From positions 1 through 16,050 of the forward strand of contig JACFNM010000059.1 of the NCBI GenBank assembly GCA_019454915.1: a stretch of DNA of 16,050 bases. Direction: 5' to 3'. The notes below the pieces were generated by a model, which saw nothing but the letters and a program-made list of their open reading frames with translations, had not been told where the DNA came from and searched no databases. This document shows, piece by piece, positions 1 to 7,368 of this stretch (positions are counted from its first letter, which is position 1; every line of letters starts with the position of its first letter). The stretch comes from Chitinophagaceae bacterium. GTDB lineage: Bacteria > Bacteroidota > Bacteroidia > Chitinophagales > Chitinophagaceae. Made by a program: the position numbers and the translations under genes.

Positions 1-639
1 CATCTTTCCGCTTGAACGGTTACCGATAAAGCGGACCGGGTCAATGGCTTCATAAGTAGGTCCGGCGGTGACGAGTACCTTTTTACCCTTCAGCCTCTTT
101 TTTTCTTCAAAGAACCGGCGAAGCGAATCCACGATCTCTTCAGGTTCCGCCATCCTGCCCTGCCCGTATAATCCACTGGCCAATTCACCGGAGGACACAG
201 GAATCATGATATGCGTTCTTGAAATCAGTGTTTCCAGGTTTTTTTGGGTGGACGGATGGAGCCACATGTCTTCATCCATAGCCGGAGCAGCCATTACCGG
301 GCACTTCACGGATAGATAGACTGCCATCAGGAGGTTATCGCACAGTCCCCCTGCCATCTTAGCCATAGTGTTACAACTTAACGGTGCTATGAGGAAAATA
401 TCGGCCCACAGCGCCAACTGCACGTGATTGGTCCATACGTCCTTCTCAAAAATATCACTATATACCGGATGCTTCGACAGGGTAGACAGAGTTAACGGGG
501 TGATAAAATCCTTGCCCGCAGCGGTCATCACAACCTTAACTTCCGCGCCTTCCTTTACAAGCGCCCTCACAAGCCATGCCGACTTGTAAGCGGCAATACT
601 GCCTGTAACACCTAATAAGATTTTCTTTCCTTTTAGCAT
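1..639 (-). CDS. coaBC: CoaBC (Dfp), phosphopantothenoylcysteine decarboxylase/synthetase, N-terminal part
   Basis: This is a bifunctional coenzyme A biosynthesis enzyme. CoaB joins cysteine to 4'-phosphopantothenate, and the FMN-dependent CoaC decarboxylates the product to 4'-phosphopantetheine. I translated 213 residues by hand from the ATG at 639; the gene runs off the left edge. Seen: the flavoprotein start LLGVTGSIAAYKS (8-20), His72 in TNHVQLALWAD (catalytic His75 of E. coli Dfp), PAMDEDMW (119-126), SGELASGLYGQGRM (150-163), then the CoaB start with AGPT (192-195) and IDPVRFIGNRSSGKM (199-213). All landmarks keep a constant -3 offset from E. coli numbering. Odd: Asp122 and Ser155 stand where E. 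coli has Asn125 and the catalytic Cys158. It lies 120 bases downstream of rpoZ, with a terminator-like hairpin between them, so it may have its own promoter. The identity is secure. Confidence 0.96.
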   Translation of the reverse strand, partial: MLKGKKILLGVTGSIAAYKSAWLVRALVKEGAEVKVVMTAAGKDFITPLTLSTLSKHPVYSDIFEKDVWTNHVQLALWADIFLIAPLSCNTMAKMAGGLCDNLLMAVYLSVKCPVMAAPAMDEDMWLHPSTQKNLETLISRTHIMIPVSSGELASGLYGQGRMAEPEEIVDSLRRFFEEKKRLKGKKVLVTAGPTYEAIDPVRFIGNRSSGKM

Positions 640-694
640 ATTCAAATCTGCTGTCAACTTATTTAACGCGAGCGGATTCTTAAAAGTGCCCCCT

Positions 695-727
695 AAAAAT
701 ACAAAAGCGGCAGGTTTGAATTGCCGC
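695..727 (-). terminator. Rho-independent terminator after rpoZ
   Basis: On the minus strand a perfect 6-bp GC-rich stem (GCGGCA at 722-727, TGCCGC at 707-712) with a 9-base loop is followed by TTTTGTATTTTT. It lies between the rpoZ stop and the coaBC start and would separate the two transcription units, at least partly. Confidence 0.6.
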
Positions 728-759
728 GAAAAAGTTTAAAACAGAAATCTCCGAAAATT

Positions 760-1104
760 TTAACTAAACAGGTCATTGTCGCTTTCGCGAAAATAAATCT
801 TGTCATCCACAAATTCCTGGGTTGCCAGCAAAGCCGGATTGGGCATCCTTTCATAGGCCTTGGATATTTCAATCTGCTCTTTATTTTCGTGTATTTCTTC
901 CAAACTATCTGTATGGCTGGCAAATTCTTCCAGTTTATTATGAAGCTCTTCCTTCAGCGCGATATTGATCTGGTTGGCACGTTTACCGATAATTGCAATT
1001 GATTCGTATAGATTGCCCGTCCTGTTCTTAATATCCACCACATTTTTCGTTTCTACAACATTGGATGTAGTAGTTGCGCCCCATTGTTTTCTTAGTCTGC
1101 TCAT
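760..1104 (-). CDS. rpoZ: RNA polymerase omega subunit (RpoZ/Rpb6-like, Bacteroidota type)
   Basis: This 114-residue protein matches the divergent omega family of Bacteroidota. Omega binds the beta' subunit and helps assemble and stabilise RNA polymerase. Seen: a basic N-terminus, then the Rpb6-like helix GNLYESIAIIGKRANQINIA (about 31-50), a charged middle with EQIEISKAYERMPNPALLATQEF (in part a helix that packs on beta'), and an acidic tail. The ATG overlaps the bamD stop as ATGA (1101-1104), indicating translational coupling. The bamD-rpoZ-coaBC order is common in this phylum and supports the call. It is longer than E. coli omega (about 90 residues), as expected for the lineage. Assignment rests on remembered family motifs rather than a search. 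Confidence 0.85.
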   Translation of the reverse strand: MSRLRKQWGATTTSNVVETKNVVDIKNRTGNLYESIAIIGKRANQINIALKEELHNKLEEFASHTDSLEEIHENKEQIEISKAYERMPNPALLATQEFVDDKIYFRESDNDLFS

Positions 1105-1904
1105 TGAGAAATCGTTTTTATGTTATTTTGCGACAAAGTTAAGTAACGTTCCGCTTCTTTCAATAGTTTACTGTCCGGAAACCTGTCCTGAAAATCCTCC
1201 GCCTCCTGAATAACCTGCTCGTAACGCTCAATTTGGCGCGTATGTATGCTCATTTCTGCATATTTATAATATGACTTCACCACCCAAAGCTTAAATTCAT
1301 CTGCGGCGGGTGCATCCGGATATGTATCCAGCAAGGTAGCAAAAGAAATAGCGGCAGCTTTATACTGTCCAATATTATAATAAAGCTCACAGCTTTTTAA
1401 ATCTTTGGTAATCAATTTATTATAACATTTATCAATAATCTCCTGCGCCTCCTTATTTCGTTCTGATCCTGGATGGGTATTAATAAATGTCTGCATGCTT
1501 CCCATAGCTTTCACGGTGTTGGTTTGGTCCAACTCTGGCTTGGCAGACTGTTTAAAGAAGCAGTAAGCATGCATAAAATCCACCTCTTCGGCTTTCGCAC
1601 TATTGGGAAAATATTCCAGAAAGCTCTTAAAAAGGTTTTCACCACTTATATAATCGCGCAGGTTATAAGCGCAATAAGCAAACTTATAATGAATGTCTTC
1701 AAACTTGTTGGAGCCTTTAAACACCGGGAACAAGTCCTCATACAACTGCTGAGCCAGTCTGTATTTCTGCTTTACATAATACTGATCCGCCATCCTTAAC
1801 TTGTATTCGTAATCCTTGCTCTTCATTACTTTAGAGAACTTTGAGTAGGAAGAAAACACAAGCGCCAGGCCAATCAGCAACAAAAAGTATTTAAGTATTC
1901 TCAT
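1101..1904 (-). CDS. bamD: Outer membrane protein assembly factor BamD (TPR protein)
   Basis: BamD is the periplasmic TPR component of the BAM complex, which inserts beta-barrel proteins into the outer membrane together with BamA. The 267 residues show a short basic N-terminus and hydrophobic stretch (about 5-19), then TPR-type helices: DYEYKLRMADQYYVKQKY, the EDLFPVFKGSNKFED segment, FKSFLEYFPNSAKAEEVDFM, LDQTNTVKAMGSMQTFINTH, and a final repeat near 174-200. The LDQTNT and FPNSAKAEE motifs are typical of Bacteroidota BamD. Odd: the expected lipobox cysteine is absent. Residue 20 is Tyr (codon 1845-1847, TAC) in FSSYSK, where relatives usually have Cys, a one-base difference from TGC. It overlaps rpoZ by 4 bases. 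A -7 promoter motif lies directly upstream, so the leader is very short. Confidence 0.9.
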   Translation of the reverse strand: MRILKYFLLLIGLALVFSSYSKFSKVMKSKDYEYKLRMADQYYVKQKYRLAQQLYEDLFPVFKGSNKFEDIHYKFAYCAYNLRDYISGENLFKSFLEYFPNSAKAEEVDFMHAYCFFKQSAKPELDQTNTVKAMGSMQTFINTHPGSERNKEAQEIIDKCYNKLITKDLKSCELYYNIGQYKAAAISFATLLDTYPDAPAADEFKLWVVKSYYKYAEMSIHTRQIERYEQVIQEAEDFQDRFPDSKLLKEAERYLTLSQNNIKTISQ

Positions 1905-1914
1905 AAAAGGCGAA

Positions 1915-1922
1915 CAAAAATA
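1915..1922 (-). promoter_or_regulatory. Bacteroidota-type -7 element upstream of bamD
   Basis: The minus strand reads TATTTTTG, an exact TAnnTTTG match, ending 10 bases before the bamD ATG. A canonical TTTG -33 box at 19-base spacing is not present; a TTTG occurs at shorter spacing (14). If used, the 5' leader would be only about 4-7 bases. Confidence 0.5.
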
Positions 1923-2000
1923 ATTGTTTTGTAATACAAATCACCCGAAAGCCGAAAATCTTCCACGATTTAGCAACTTATTAAGTTAGTTCTGGTTATT

Positions 2001-2038
2001 AAAAAACCGGCTTCAAATTTTTCAAAGCCGGTTTTTAT
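2001..2038 (-). terminator. Rho-independent terminator downstream of the OmpA-family gene
   Basis: Near-perfect inverted repeat: AACCGGCTT and AAGCCGGTT arms around a short A/T-rich loop, flanked by A-runs on one side and T-runs on the other. On the minus strand it directly follows the porin stop (2061) and ends in a T tract. It separates the porin from bamD. Confidence 0.85.
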
Positions 2039-2060
2039 TAATATTTTGATAATCAATAAA

Positions 2061-3737
2061 CTATCCTCTTCTTCTCAGATTAGGATGCGGTGCGGGTACG
2101 GTATTCGGACCTTCATCTCCTACTTCTGCAGACCTTAGGTCAACCGTATTGCAATCTCCACCCATTTCACCGTACTTGAATATCAATCTGTCTGAACTGA
2201 TACCCTGTTTTTCCACCAAATAGTTAATAACGACATTCACCCTATCCCAGCTCAACTGCTGTGAAGATTTGGAAGGCTCACAGGAGTAGCTCGTTACCAC
2301 TACACGACAATTGGGGTTCTGCCTGAGCCTTTCGGCTACGTTGGCAAGAACGGCTTCAGCATCTTTCGACAGCCTAAAAGCTTTTGCGTTGAAAGAAATG
2401 CTCGGTAAATCACCAATTCCGCAGTCGGAAATATCTTTTCTAAGTGCATAGCCTTCAAAGCAGGATTCATCCGGGCATGGGCATTTACCTACGCCATCAG
2501 CATCAACCGGCTGACAAATGGTGGGGGTAATCAATTCCTTATCTCTGTAATCCGGCACTCCGTCGCCATCGGTATCGCGACTCACACCGTGACTGTCAAC
2601 GGGTGCGCCTGCTGGCGTATTGGGCTCCATATCGAACTGATCCGGTACTCCGTCGCCATCGCTGTCATCCAGTACCGGTTTGGGCACCTTCATGTGTCTT
2701 GGCGAATTCAGTTCGCTGTAGGCATAGTCTAACGGATTGAGCCACCACAAGGGCTGAACGGATTTCTCCGTAGATCCAATATTAATATTTAGCCCTACAC
2801 TAATATAATTATAAATATCATAGCTGGTGGTCATTACCCTACCGGTGGTGCCTGCACCCGGTCCGGCATTGGTGGTCACATTTTGCCATCTTACTCCATC
2901 CAGCAGGTCGTCTCCTATCATGGTAACCCGGTCTTCCAGCGCCAGGTTCAGTTTATCGCTCAGTTTAATGGCAAGACCTGCTCCCAAAGTTCTGGAGAAC
3001 CGGAGGGTCTTTCCAAAGAGTTTGGACCTGGAATCTCCGTCATTCTCTGCCGGGGTATCATAGCTGCCACCATCCAATATTCTCTTTACTTCTTTAATAG
3101 TCTGTCGCCTGTCTTTGTATATATTCTGGCTGGAAACAGAATTGAAGTTATAATTCGTTCCACCGCTCGATTTCACGTTTACCTTGGTGTCATAGATGGT
3201 ACCGCCAATCCCTGCTATACCGTAAGCCACAAACCCCGTCTTTCCCTTGTGAAACCGGATATTATTCATTGAGAATATTCCCTGAATGGAAAGGTCTTGT
3301 ACAGTGGATTTATAGTTATCGAACACGTAGTTGGCTCCTCCGCCATAACCAGCGTTTCTCCAGTGATCTCCCAGTCCTGCTGTCCTGGCCTTCCAGTTTA
3401 CACCGCTTGCCATTCCATACACGTATTCCGTACGAAGTGAAAAGACATACCCCAATGATTTTCTCACGTGAATACCAAATCCCGGAGTGGGGAACTGAGA
3501 AGGCACATCGCCTATAATATTAAATGCGCCGACCTTTAACCCCACTTCCCACTGGTTCCTCGGCTTGGCAGGAAAGTTATACTGGTTATTCAGGAACTCG
3601 TTGTGCTGGGCCAGTCTCCTGGTCGGAATCAACGAAGAATCCCGCCAGTCGTAGCTACCGGTCGTTTCCTGGGCAAACAGGTAAATACTGAAAAACGAAA
3701 ATATCCCGAGCAGTAATAAAATTCTTCTGGTTGCCAT
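2061..3737 (-). CDS. OmpA-family outer-membrane porin with thrombospondin type-3 repeats
   Basis: This is an outer-membrane protein with an N-terminal barrel, a calcium-binding linker and a C-terminal OmpA-like domain. I start it at the ATG at 3737 (558 residues), because this gives a proper signal peptide (RRILLLLGIFSFFSIYLFAQ) and because the promoter lies inside the longer open frame that reaches 3818. Seen: a barrel region of about 50-350 rich in alternating aromatic/polar strands; two type-3 repeats, DSDGDGVPD (about 358-366) and DTDGDGVPD (about 388-396); and an OmpA-like domain at about 443-558 with LSWDRVNVVINYLVEKQGI. Odd: the peptidoglycan-binding GHTD motif is replaced by TSYSC (482-486), although the LSxxR arginine (499) is kept. 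The tail ends in PAPHPNLRRRG, which I recall from Chitinophagaceae relatives. Peptidoglycan anchoring is therefore uncertain. Confidence 0.88.
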   Translation of the reverse strand: MATRRILLLLGIFSFFSIYLFAQETTGSYDWRDSSLIPTRRLAQHNEFLNNQYNFPAKPRNQWEVGLKVGAFNIIGDVPSQFPTPGFGIHVRKSLGYVFSLRTEYVYGMASGVNWKARTAGLGDHWRNAGYGGGANYVFDNYKSTVQDLSIQGIFSMNNIRFHKGKTGFVAYGIAGIGGTIYDTKVNVKSSGGTNYNFNSVSSQNIYKDRRQTIKEVKRILDGGSYDTPAENDGDSRSKLFGKTLRFSRTLGAGLAIKLSDKLNLALEDRVTMIGDDLLDGVRWQNVTTNAGPGAGTTGRVMTTSYDIYNYISVGLNINIGSTEKSVQPLWWLNPLDYAYSELNSPRHMKVPKPVLDDSDGDGVPDQFDMEPNTPAGAPVDSHGVSRDTDGDGVPDYRDKELITPTICQPVDADGVGKCPCPDESCFEGYALRKDISDCGIGDLPSISFNAKAFRLSKDAEAVLANVAERLRQNPNCRVVVTSYSCEPSKSSQQLSWDRVNVVINYLVEKQGISSDRLIFKYGEMGGDCNTVDLRSAEVGDEGPNTVPAPHPNLRRRG

Positions 3738-3788
3738 AGCATCTGAAATTTGTGAATAAATATGGTTAAATCTTAGAAAAAGTATATG

Positions 3789-3819
3789 CAAAAGTATTGA
3801 TTGACCTGCAAATACCAAA
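3789..3819 (-). promoter_or_regulatory. Promoter of the OmpA-family gene (TTTG-N19-TAnnTTTG)
   Basis: On the minus strand TTTG (3816-3819) and TACTTTTG (3789-3796) are separated by exactly 19 bases, an excellent fit to the primary sigma factor consensus of Bacteroidota. It predicts a start site near 3782 and a leader of about 45 bases to the ATG at 3737. This also rules out the upstream ATG at 3818. Confidence 0.8.
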
Positions 3820-3849
3820 TTTTTTAAAAATAATAAATTACACCGTTAA

Positions 3850-3877
3850 CTTGCAGGATTATCCATTGCACTGCAAG
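3850..3877. repeat. Inverted repeat in the divergent porin/polyprenyl synthase gap
   Basis: CTTGCAG (3850-3856) and CTGCAAG (3871-3877) form a perfect 7-bp inverted repeat with a 14-base spacer, upstream of both divergent genes. The spacing suits a dimeric regulator's operator or a weak hairpin. No regulator is evident in the window, so function is unknown. Confidence 0.3.
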
Positions 3878-3914
3878 ATATGGCTTGTTATAAATATTGG
3901 AGCCTTTTTAGGAG

Positions 3915-4877
3915 ATGAATTTAGCAAAAAAGATTATAGCAAACGAATTAGACATTTTTGAATCAAAGTTCAAGGATTCTGTCAAGAGCAACGTACCCCT
4001 GCTCGACAGAATCATGCAGTATATCGTCAAGCGGAAAGGGAAACAACTGCGGCCGATGTTTGTACTTCTCTCCGCAAAGCTGGCCGGTGAAATCAATGAT
4101 GTCACATACCGTGCCGCTTCTTTGGTGGAGTTGTTGCACACCGCCACACTGGTTCATGATGATGTGGTAGATGAATCGTATGAAAGGAGGGGATTCTTTT
4201 CTACCTATGCGCTCTGGAAGACGAAGATATCCGTACTCGTTGGGGATTACCTGCTGAGTAAAGGACTGCTTTTATCCCTCGGTGGCAAAGATTACAGGGT
4301 ATTACACATTCTCTCTGATGCCGTACGGCAAATGAGTGAGGGAGAATTACTGCAAATCGAAAAAGCCAGAGGGCTTAATATTGATGAGTCCATTTATTTT
4401 GAAATCATCAAGACAAAAACGGCTTCGTTGCTGGCGTCAGCGTGCGCAGCCGGAGCCTGGTCCGGTACCGAAAACGAGGAGATTACCGAGAAACTGAGAC
4501 AGTTCGGTGAATTCACAGGTATAGCCTTTCAAATAAAAGATGATCTGTTTGACTATGGAACCGACCGCATCGGAAAACCAACCGGAAACGATATTAAGGA
4601 AAAGAAATTAACGATACCCCTGATCTATACGTTGAATCATGCGGATTCAAAGTTGAGGAGAGAACTGATTTACATCATCAAGAATCAGAACAGAAGAAAA
4701 GAAAAAGTGCAATACGTTATCGAAAAAGTAAAGGAAGCCGGAGGAATAGAATACGGAAATCATAAAATGCTGGAATACAAGAATAAAGCCCTTTCCGTCT
4801 TAAATGAATTTCCCGCCTCTGAAACCCGTAATGCATTGGAAGAATTGGTAAATTACACCACTGATCGTAAGTATTAA
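3915..4877 (+). CDS. ispB: Long-chain all-trans polyprenyl diphosphate synthase (IspB-like)
   Basis: This enzyme adds isopentenyl diphosphate units to an allylic primer, making the isoprenoid side chain used for menaquinone. The 320 residues carry the family motifs in order: KGKQLRP (41-47), the first Asp-rich motif HDDVVDE (81-87), RRG (91-93), GDYLLSKG (110-117), and the second Asp-rich motif KDDLFDYG (208-215), followed by GKPTGNDIKEKKLTIPL. The fifth residue before the first Asp is Ala (77), not aromatic. By the known chain-length rule this predicts a long product (C30 or more). The exact length cannot be read from sequence. GGAG abuts the ATG, too close for normal Shine-Dalgarno spacing. 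It is first of a plus-strand run, 20 bases before recJ. The symbol ispB is by analogy. Confidence 0.92.
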   Translation: MNLAKKIIANELDIFESKFKDSVKSNVPLLDRIMQYIVKRKGKQLRPMFVLLSAKLAGEINDVTYRAASLVELLHTATLVHDDVVDESYERRGFFSTYALWKTKISVLVGDYLLSKGLLLSLGGKDYRVLHILSDAVRQMSEGELLQIEKARGLNIDESIYFEIIKTKTASLLASACAAGAWSGTENEEITEKLRQFGEFTGIAFQIKDDLFDYGTDRIGKPTGNDIKEKKLTIPLIYTLNHADSKLRRELIYIIKNQNRRKEKVQYVIEKVKEAGGIEYGNHKMLEYKNKALSVLNEFPASETRNALEELVNYTTDRKY

Positions 4878-4897
4878 GTACCTGAGAACAGCACTAC

Positions 4898-6607
4898 ATG
4901 GAGAAGAAATGGCATATACTGGAAGCTCCGGAGGAGAAAGTGACATCGTTGCACCAGGCTCTGCATATACATCCCGTTCTTTGTAAGATTTTAATACAGC
5001 GGGGGATTGAAACCTTTGCGGAAGCCAAACACTATTTCCGTCCGGAATTAGCCGGACTGCATGATCCTTTTCTGATGAAAGGGATGAACATCGCCGTTGA
5101 AAGGCTGATTGCGGCTTTTGAAAAAGAAGAGTCCATCCTGGTATTTGGCGACTATGATGTGGACGGCACCACGGCGGTCTCGTGCATGCTGCGTTTCCTG
5201 CAAAAAGTCTACCGACCCGAAAAAGTCAGGTTTTATATACCCCACCGTTACCGGGAAGGATACGGTGTTTCCAAAGCAGGAATTGACTTTGCCCTTACTA
5301 ATGGTATCAGCCTTATCGTGTCGCTGGACTGCGGGATTAAATCAGTGGAATTGATTCGTTACGCCAAGGAAAACGACGTTGATTTTATCGTTTGCGACCA
5401 TCACCTGCCGGATCAGGAATTGCCGCCGGCGGTGGCTATTCTTAATCCCAAGCAGGAAGGGTGTTCCTATCCCTATAAAGAACTCTGCGGTTGCGGGGTG
5501 GGGTTTAAACTGATTTCTGCATTATGCAAACGGTTAGGGTTAGCGGACACCGCCAGTTTCGAATACCTGGATTTGGTAGCTACGGCCACTGCCGCTGATA
5601 TTGTTCCGATGACGGGAGAGAACCGGCTCCTCGCTTATTATGGTTTAAAGAAGGTAAACGAAAACCCGGCGCCGGGAATCAAGGCGCTCATGGAACTGAG
5701 TGGTGTGCAAAAAGGGCGCATTCATATCAATGAACTGGTTTTTGTGATCGCCCCAAGAATCAATGCTGCCGGACGCATGGACGATGCCAGTAAGGTGGTA
5801 CAATTATTTATTGAAGAAGATTACTCGAAAGCATTGGAATATGCTGCCCTGCTCCATTCCGATAATCATGACCGAAAGGAAGCGGACTCCAGTATTACGG
5901 AACAGGCGTTGCATATCCTGGAGAACGATTCTTTATACGCTTCCAGGAAAACAACGGTAGTTTACCAGCCTCACTGGCACAAAGGGGTGGTAGGCATAGT
6001 CGCATCCCGGCTGATTGAAAAATACTATCGCCCTACGGTGGTGCTAACCCGGAGTGACGATGTGCTGGCAGGAAGCGCCCGAAGCGTAGCGGGGTTTAAT
6101 TTGTATGAAGCAATTCATGGTTGCCGGGAACATCTGCTGGGGTATGGGGGACATTTTGCAGCAGCCGGACTGACCCTGTTGCCGGATAATCTGGAGAACT
6201 TCAGCAGGCAATTTGAAGAGGTAGTATCCCGGCAAATTGAACCGGAACAACTCGTGCCCGAGATCGTCATTGACGCGGTTATAGACCTTCCGGTAATTAA
6301 ACCGGCATTTTATAATATCGTCTGCCAGATGGAGCCTTACGGGCCGGATAACCTACGCCCGGTTTTCCTTTGCAGGGGAGCGATAGACACCGGCTATTCC
6401 AAAATAGTCAAAGAACAACATATAAAATTCTCAATACGACAGCATAATACCATGATAACGGGAATTGGGTTTAATATGGCCGATCGCATGGACATGCTCG
6501 GATCGGGCAAGCCGGTTGATATTGTTTTTACCCTGTCGGAAAATGAATGGAACGGAGAAAAAAGCCTGCAGATAAAAGTTATTGATTTCAGACCTTCTTC
6601 GGCTTGA
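4898..6607 (+). CDS. recJ: RecJ, single-stranded-DNA-specific 5'-3' exonuclease
   Basis: RecJ degrades 5'-ended single-stranded DNA during recombinational repair, base-excision and mismatch repair. The 569 residues match the usual length. Motifs in order: GDYDVDGTT (84-92) for metal binding, LDCGI (143-147), the DHH triad CDHHLPD (166-172), LCGCGVGFKL (196-205), APRINAAGRMDDA (285-297), the DHHA1 part with HKGVVGIVASRL (361-372) and GYGGHFAAAG (415-424), and a C-terminal OB-like domain (about 455-565) with EPYGPDNLRPVF. All metal ligands that I can place are present. It starts 20 bases after the polyprenyl synthase and its stop overlaps the start of the methyltransferase, so the three probably share a transcript. 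Confidence 0.97.
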   Translation: MEKKWHILEAPEEKVTSLHQALHIHPVLCKILIQRGIETFAEAKHYFRPELAGLHDPFLMKGMNIAVERLIAAFEKEESILVFGDYDVDGTTAVSCMLRFLQKVYRPEKVRFYIPHRYREGYGVSKAGIDFALTNGISLIVSLDCGIKSVELIRYAKENDVDFIVCDHHLPDQELPPAVAILNPKQEGCSYPYKELCGCGVGFKLISALCKRLGLADTASFEYLDLVATATAADIVPMTGENRLLAYYGLKKVNENPAPGIKALMELSGVQKGRIHINELVFVIAPRINAAGRMDDASKVVQLFIEEDYSKALEYAALLHSDNHDRKEADSSITEQALHILENDSLYASRKTTVVYQPHWHKGVVGIVASRLIEKYYRPTVVLTRSDDVLAGSARSVAGFNLYEAIHGCREHLLGYGGHFAAAGLTLLPDNLENFSRQFEEVVSRQIEPEQLVPEIVIDAVIDLPVIKPAFYNIVCQMEPYGPDNLRPVFLCRGAIDTGYSKIVKEQHIKFSIRQHNTMITGIGFNMADRMDMLGSGKPVDIVFTLSENEWNGEKSLQIKVIDFRPSSA

Positions 6608-7326
6608 TTAAATGGATTGAATATATAAAGCTATTCTGGTACTTCGCCATAAACTGGAATCCGGTTCTTGCAGCGTTCATGACGTGGCACGAGATCAGGG
6701 GCGAGAGAAAATATAAAATCAAGACATCGAAACCCGTAGAATTAACAGCATTAACGATTCCCGAGGGTGATATAGCACATGGGTCGCGTTATGAAGCTGT
6801 AAATTATTATATATTGGAAGCCCTGTTAACGAGGCTGAAAACGCTTATTCCACCCTCTTCTTTTACCGACCTGGGCTGCGGCAAGGGGAGAGCATTGGTA
6901 GTAGCGGCCTACTTTGGCTTTACAAAGATACGCGGGGTAGATTTTGCCGTGGAAGTCTGTAAAACGGCGGACTATCATTTGAAGCATATACAGGGCCGCT
7001 TTCCGAAGATGGAATACAACATTTATTGTCAAAACGTTCCGGACTATGAAATCCATCCCGACGAACAGGTTTTCTTCCTGTTCAATCCCTTTAACGACGA
7101 GGTTATCGAAGAGTTCCTCGAGAAGGTGGAAGTTTCGCAGAAGCTGCATCCCCGCACGATCTATTTCCTGTACGCCAGCCCGAAATATATAGATGTCTTT
7201 TTTGATTATGAATATGAGCCGATATACCGCAAACGAAAGCTGCAATGGCTGGATGGAGTTATCCTAAAAAAAGACGCAACACACACCGCAGGAGAAAATG
7301 GTGATGAAAAAATGCCTGACTCTTGA
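6604..7326 (+). CDS. Class I SAM-dependent methyltransferase, substrate unknown
   Basis: This is a 240-residue Rossmann-fold methyltransferase. Seen: a hydrophobic/aromatic N-terminal segment (WIEYIKLFWYFAINW), a conserved-looking HEIRGERKYKIKT stretch (29-41), SAM-binding motif I DLGCGKGR (89-96), motif II GVDF (111-114) and a motif IV-like FLFNPFND (158-165) with the NPF signature of N- or O-methyltransferases. I prefer the TTG start at 6604, overlapping the recJ stop as TTGA. The first in-frame ATG (6679, residue 26) would remove the start of the N-terminal segment. The last codons coincide with a hairpin that probably terminates the convergent htpG. Nothing identifies the substrate. The recJ linkage looks like operon packing rather than a functional clue. 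Confidence 0.82.
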   Translation: MIKWIEYIKLFWYFAINWNPVLAAFMTWHEIRGERKYKIKTSKPVELTALTIPEGDIAHGSRYEAVNYYILEALLTRLKTLIPPSSFTDLGCGKGRALVVAAYFGFTKIRGVDFAVEVCKTADYHLKHIQGRFPKMEYNIYCQNVPDYEIHPDEQVFFLFNPFNDEVIEEFLEKVEVSQKLHPRTIYFLYASPKYIDVFFDYEYEPIYRKRKLQWLDGVILKKDATHTAGENGDEKMPDS

Positions 7327-7340
7327 GCGGACAGGCATTT
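7306..7340 (-). terminator. Terminator of htpG, overlapping the 3' end of the methyltransferase
   Basis: AAATGCCTG (7310-7318) and CAGGCATTT (7332-7340) form a perfect 9-bp stem with a 13-base loop. In the minus direction the stem runs into TTTTTTC, the usual T tract. The left arm lies inside the methyltransferase coding sequence, whose stop (7324-7326) falls in the loop. It may also work weakly on the plus strand. Confidence 0.75.
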
Positions 7341-7368
7341 CATACAATTGCGAAAAAGATAGCGCCGG

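Noticed and set aside
3738..3818. Porin start at 3818 instead of 3737
   Set aside because: The extension contains the -7 promoter element and would put 27 residues before an otherwise ideal signal peptide.
4898..7326. RecJ plus methyltransferase as a defence or modification system
   Set aside because: RecJ is an intact housekeeping repair nuclease, the methyltransferase shows no DNA-target features, and there is no restriction, sensor or toxin gene nearby.
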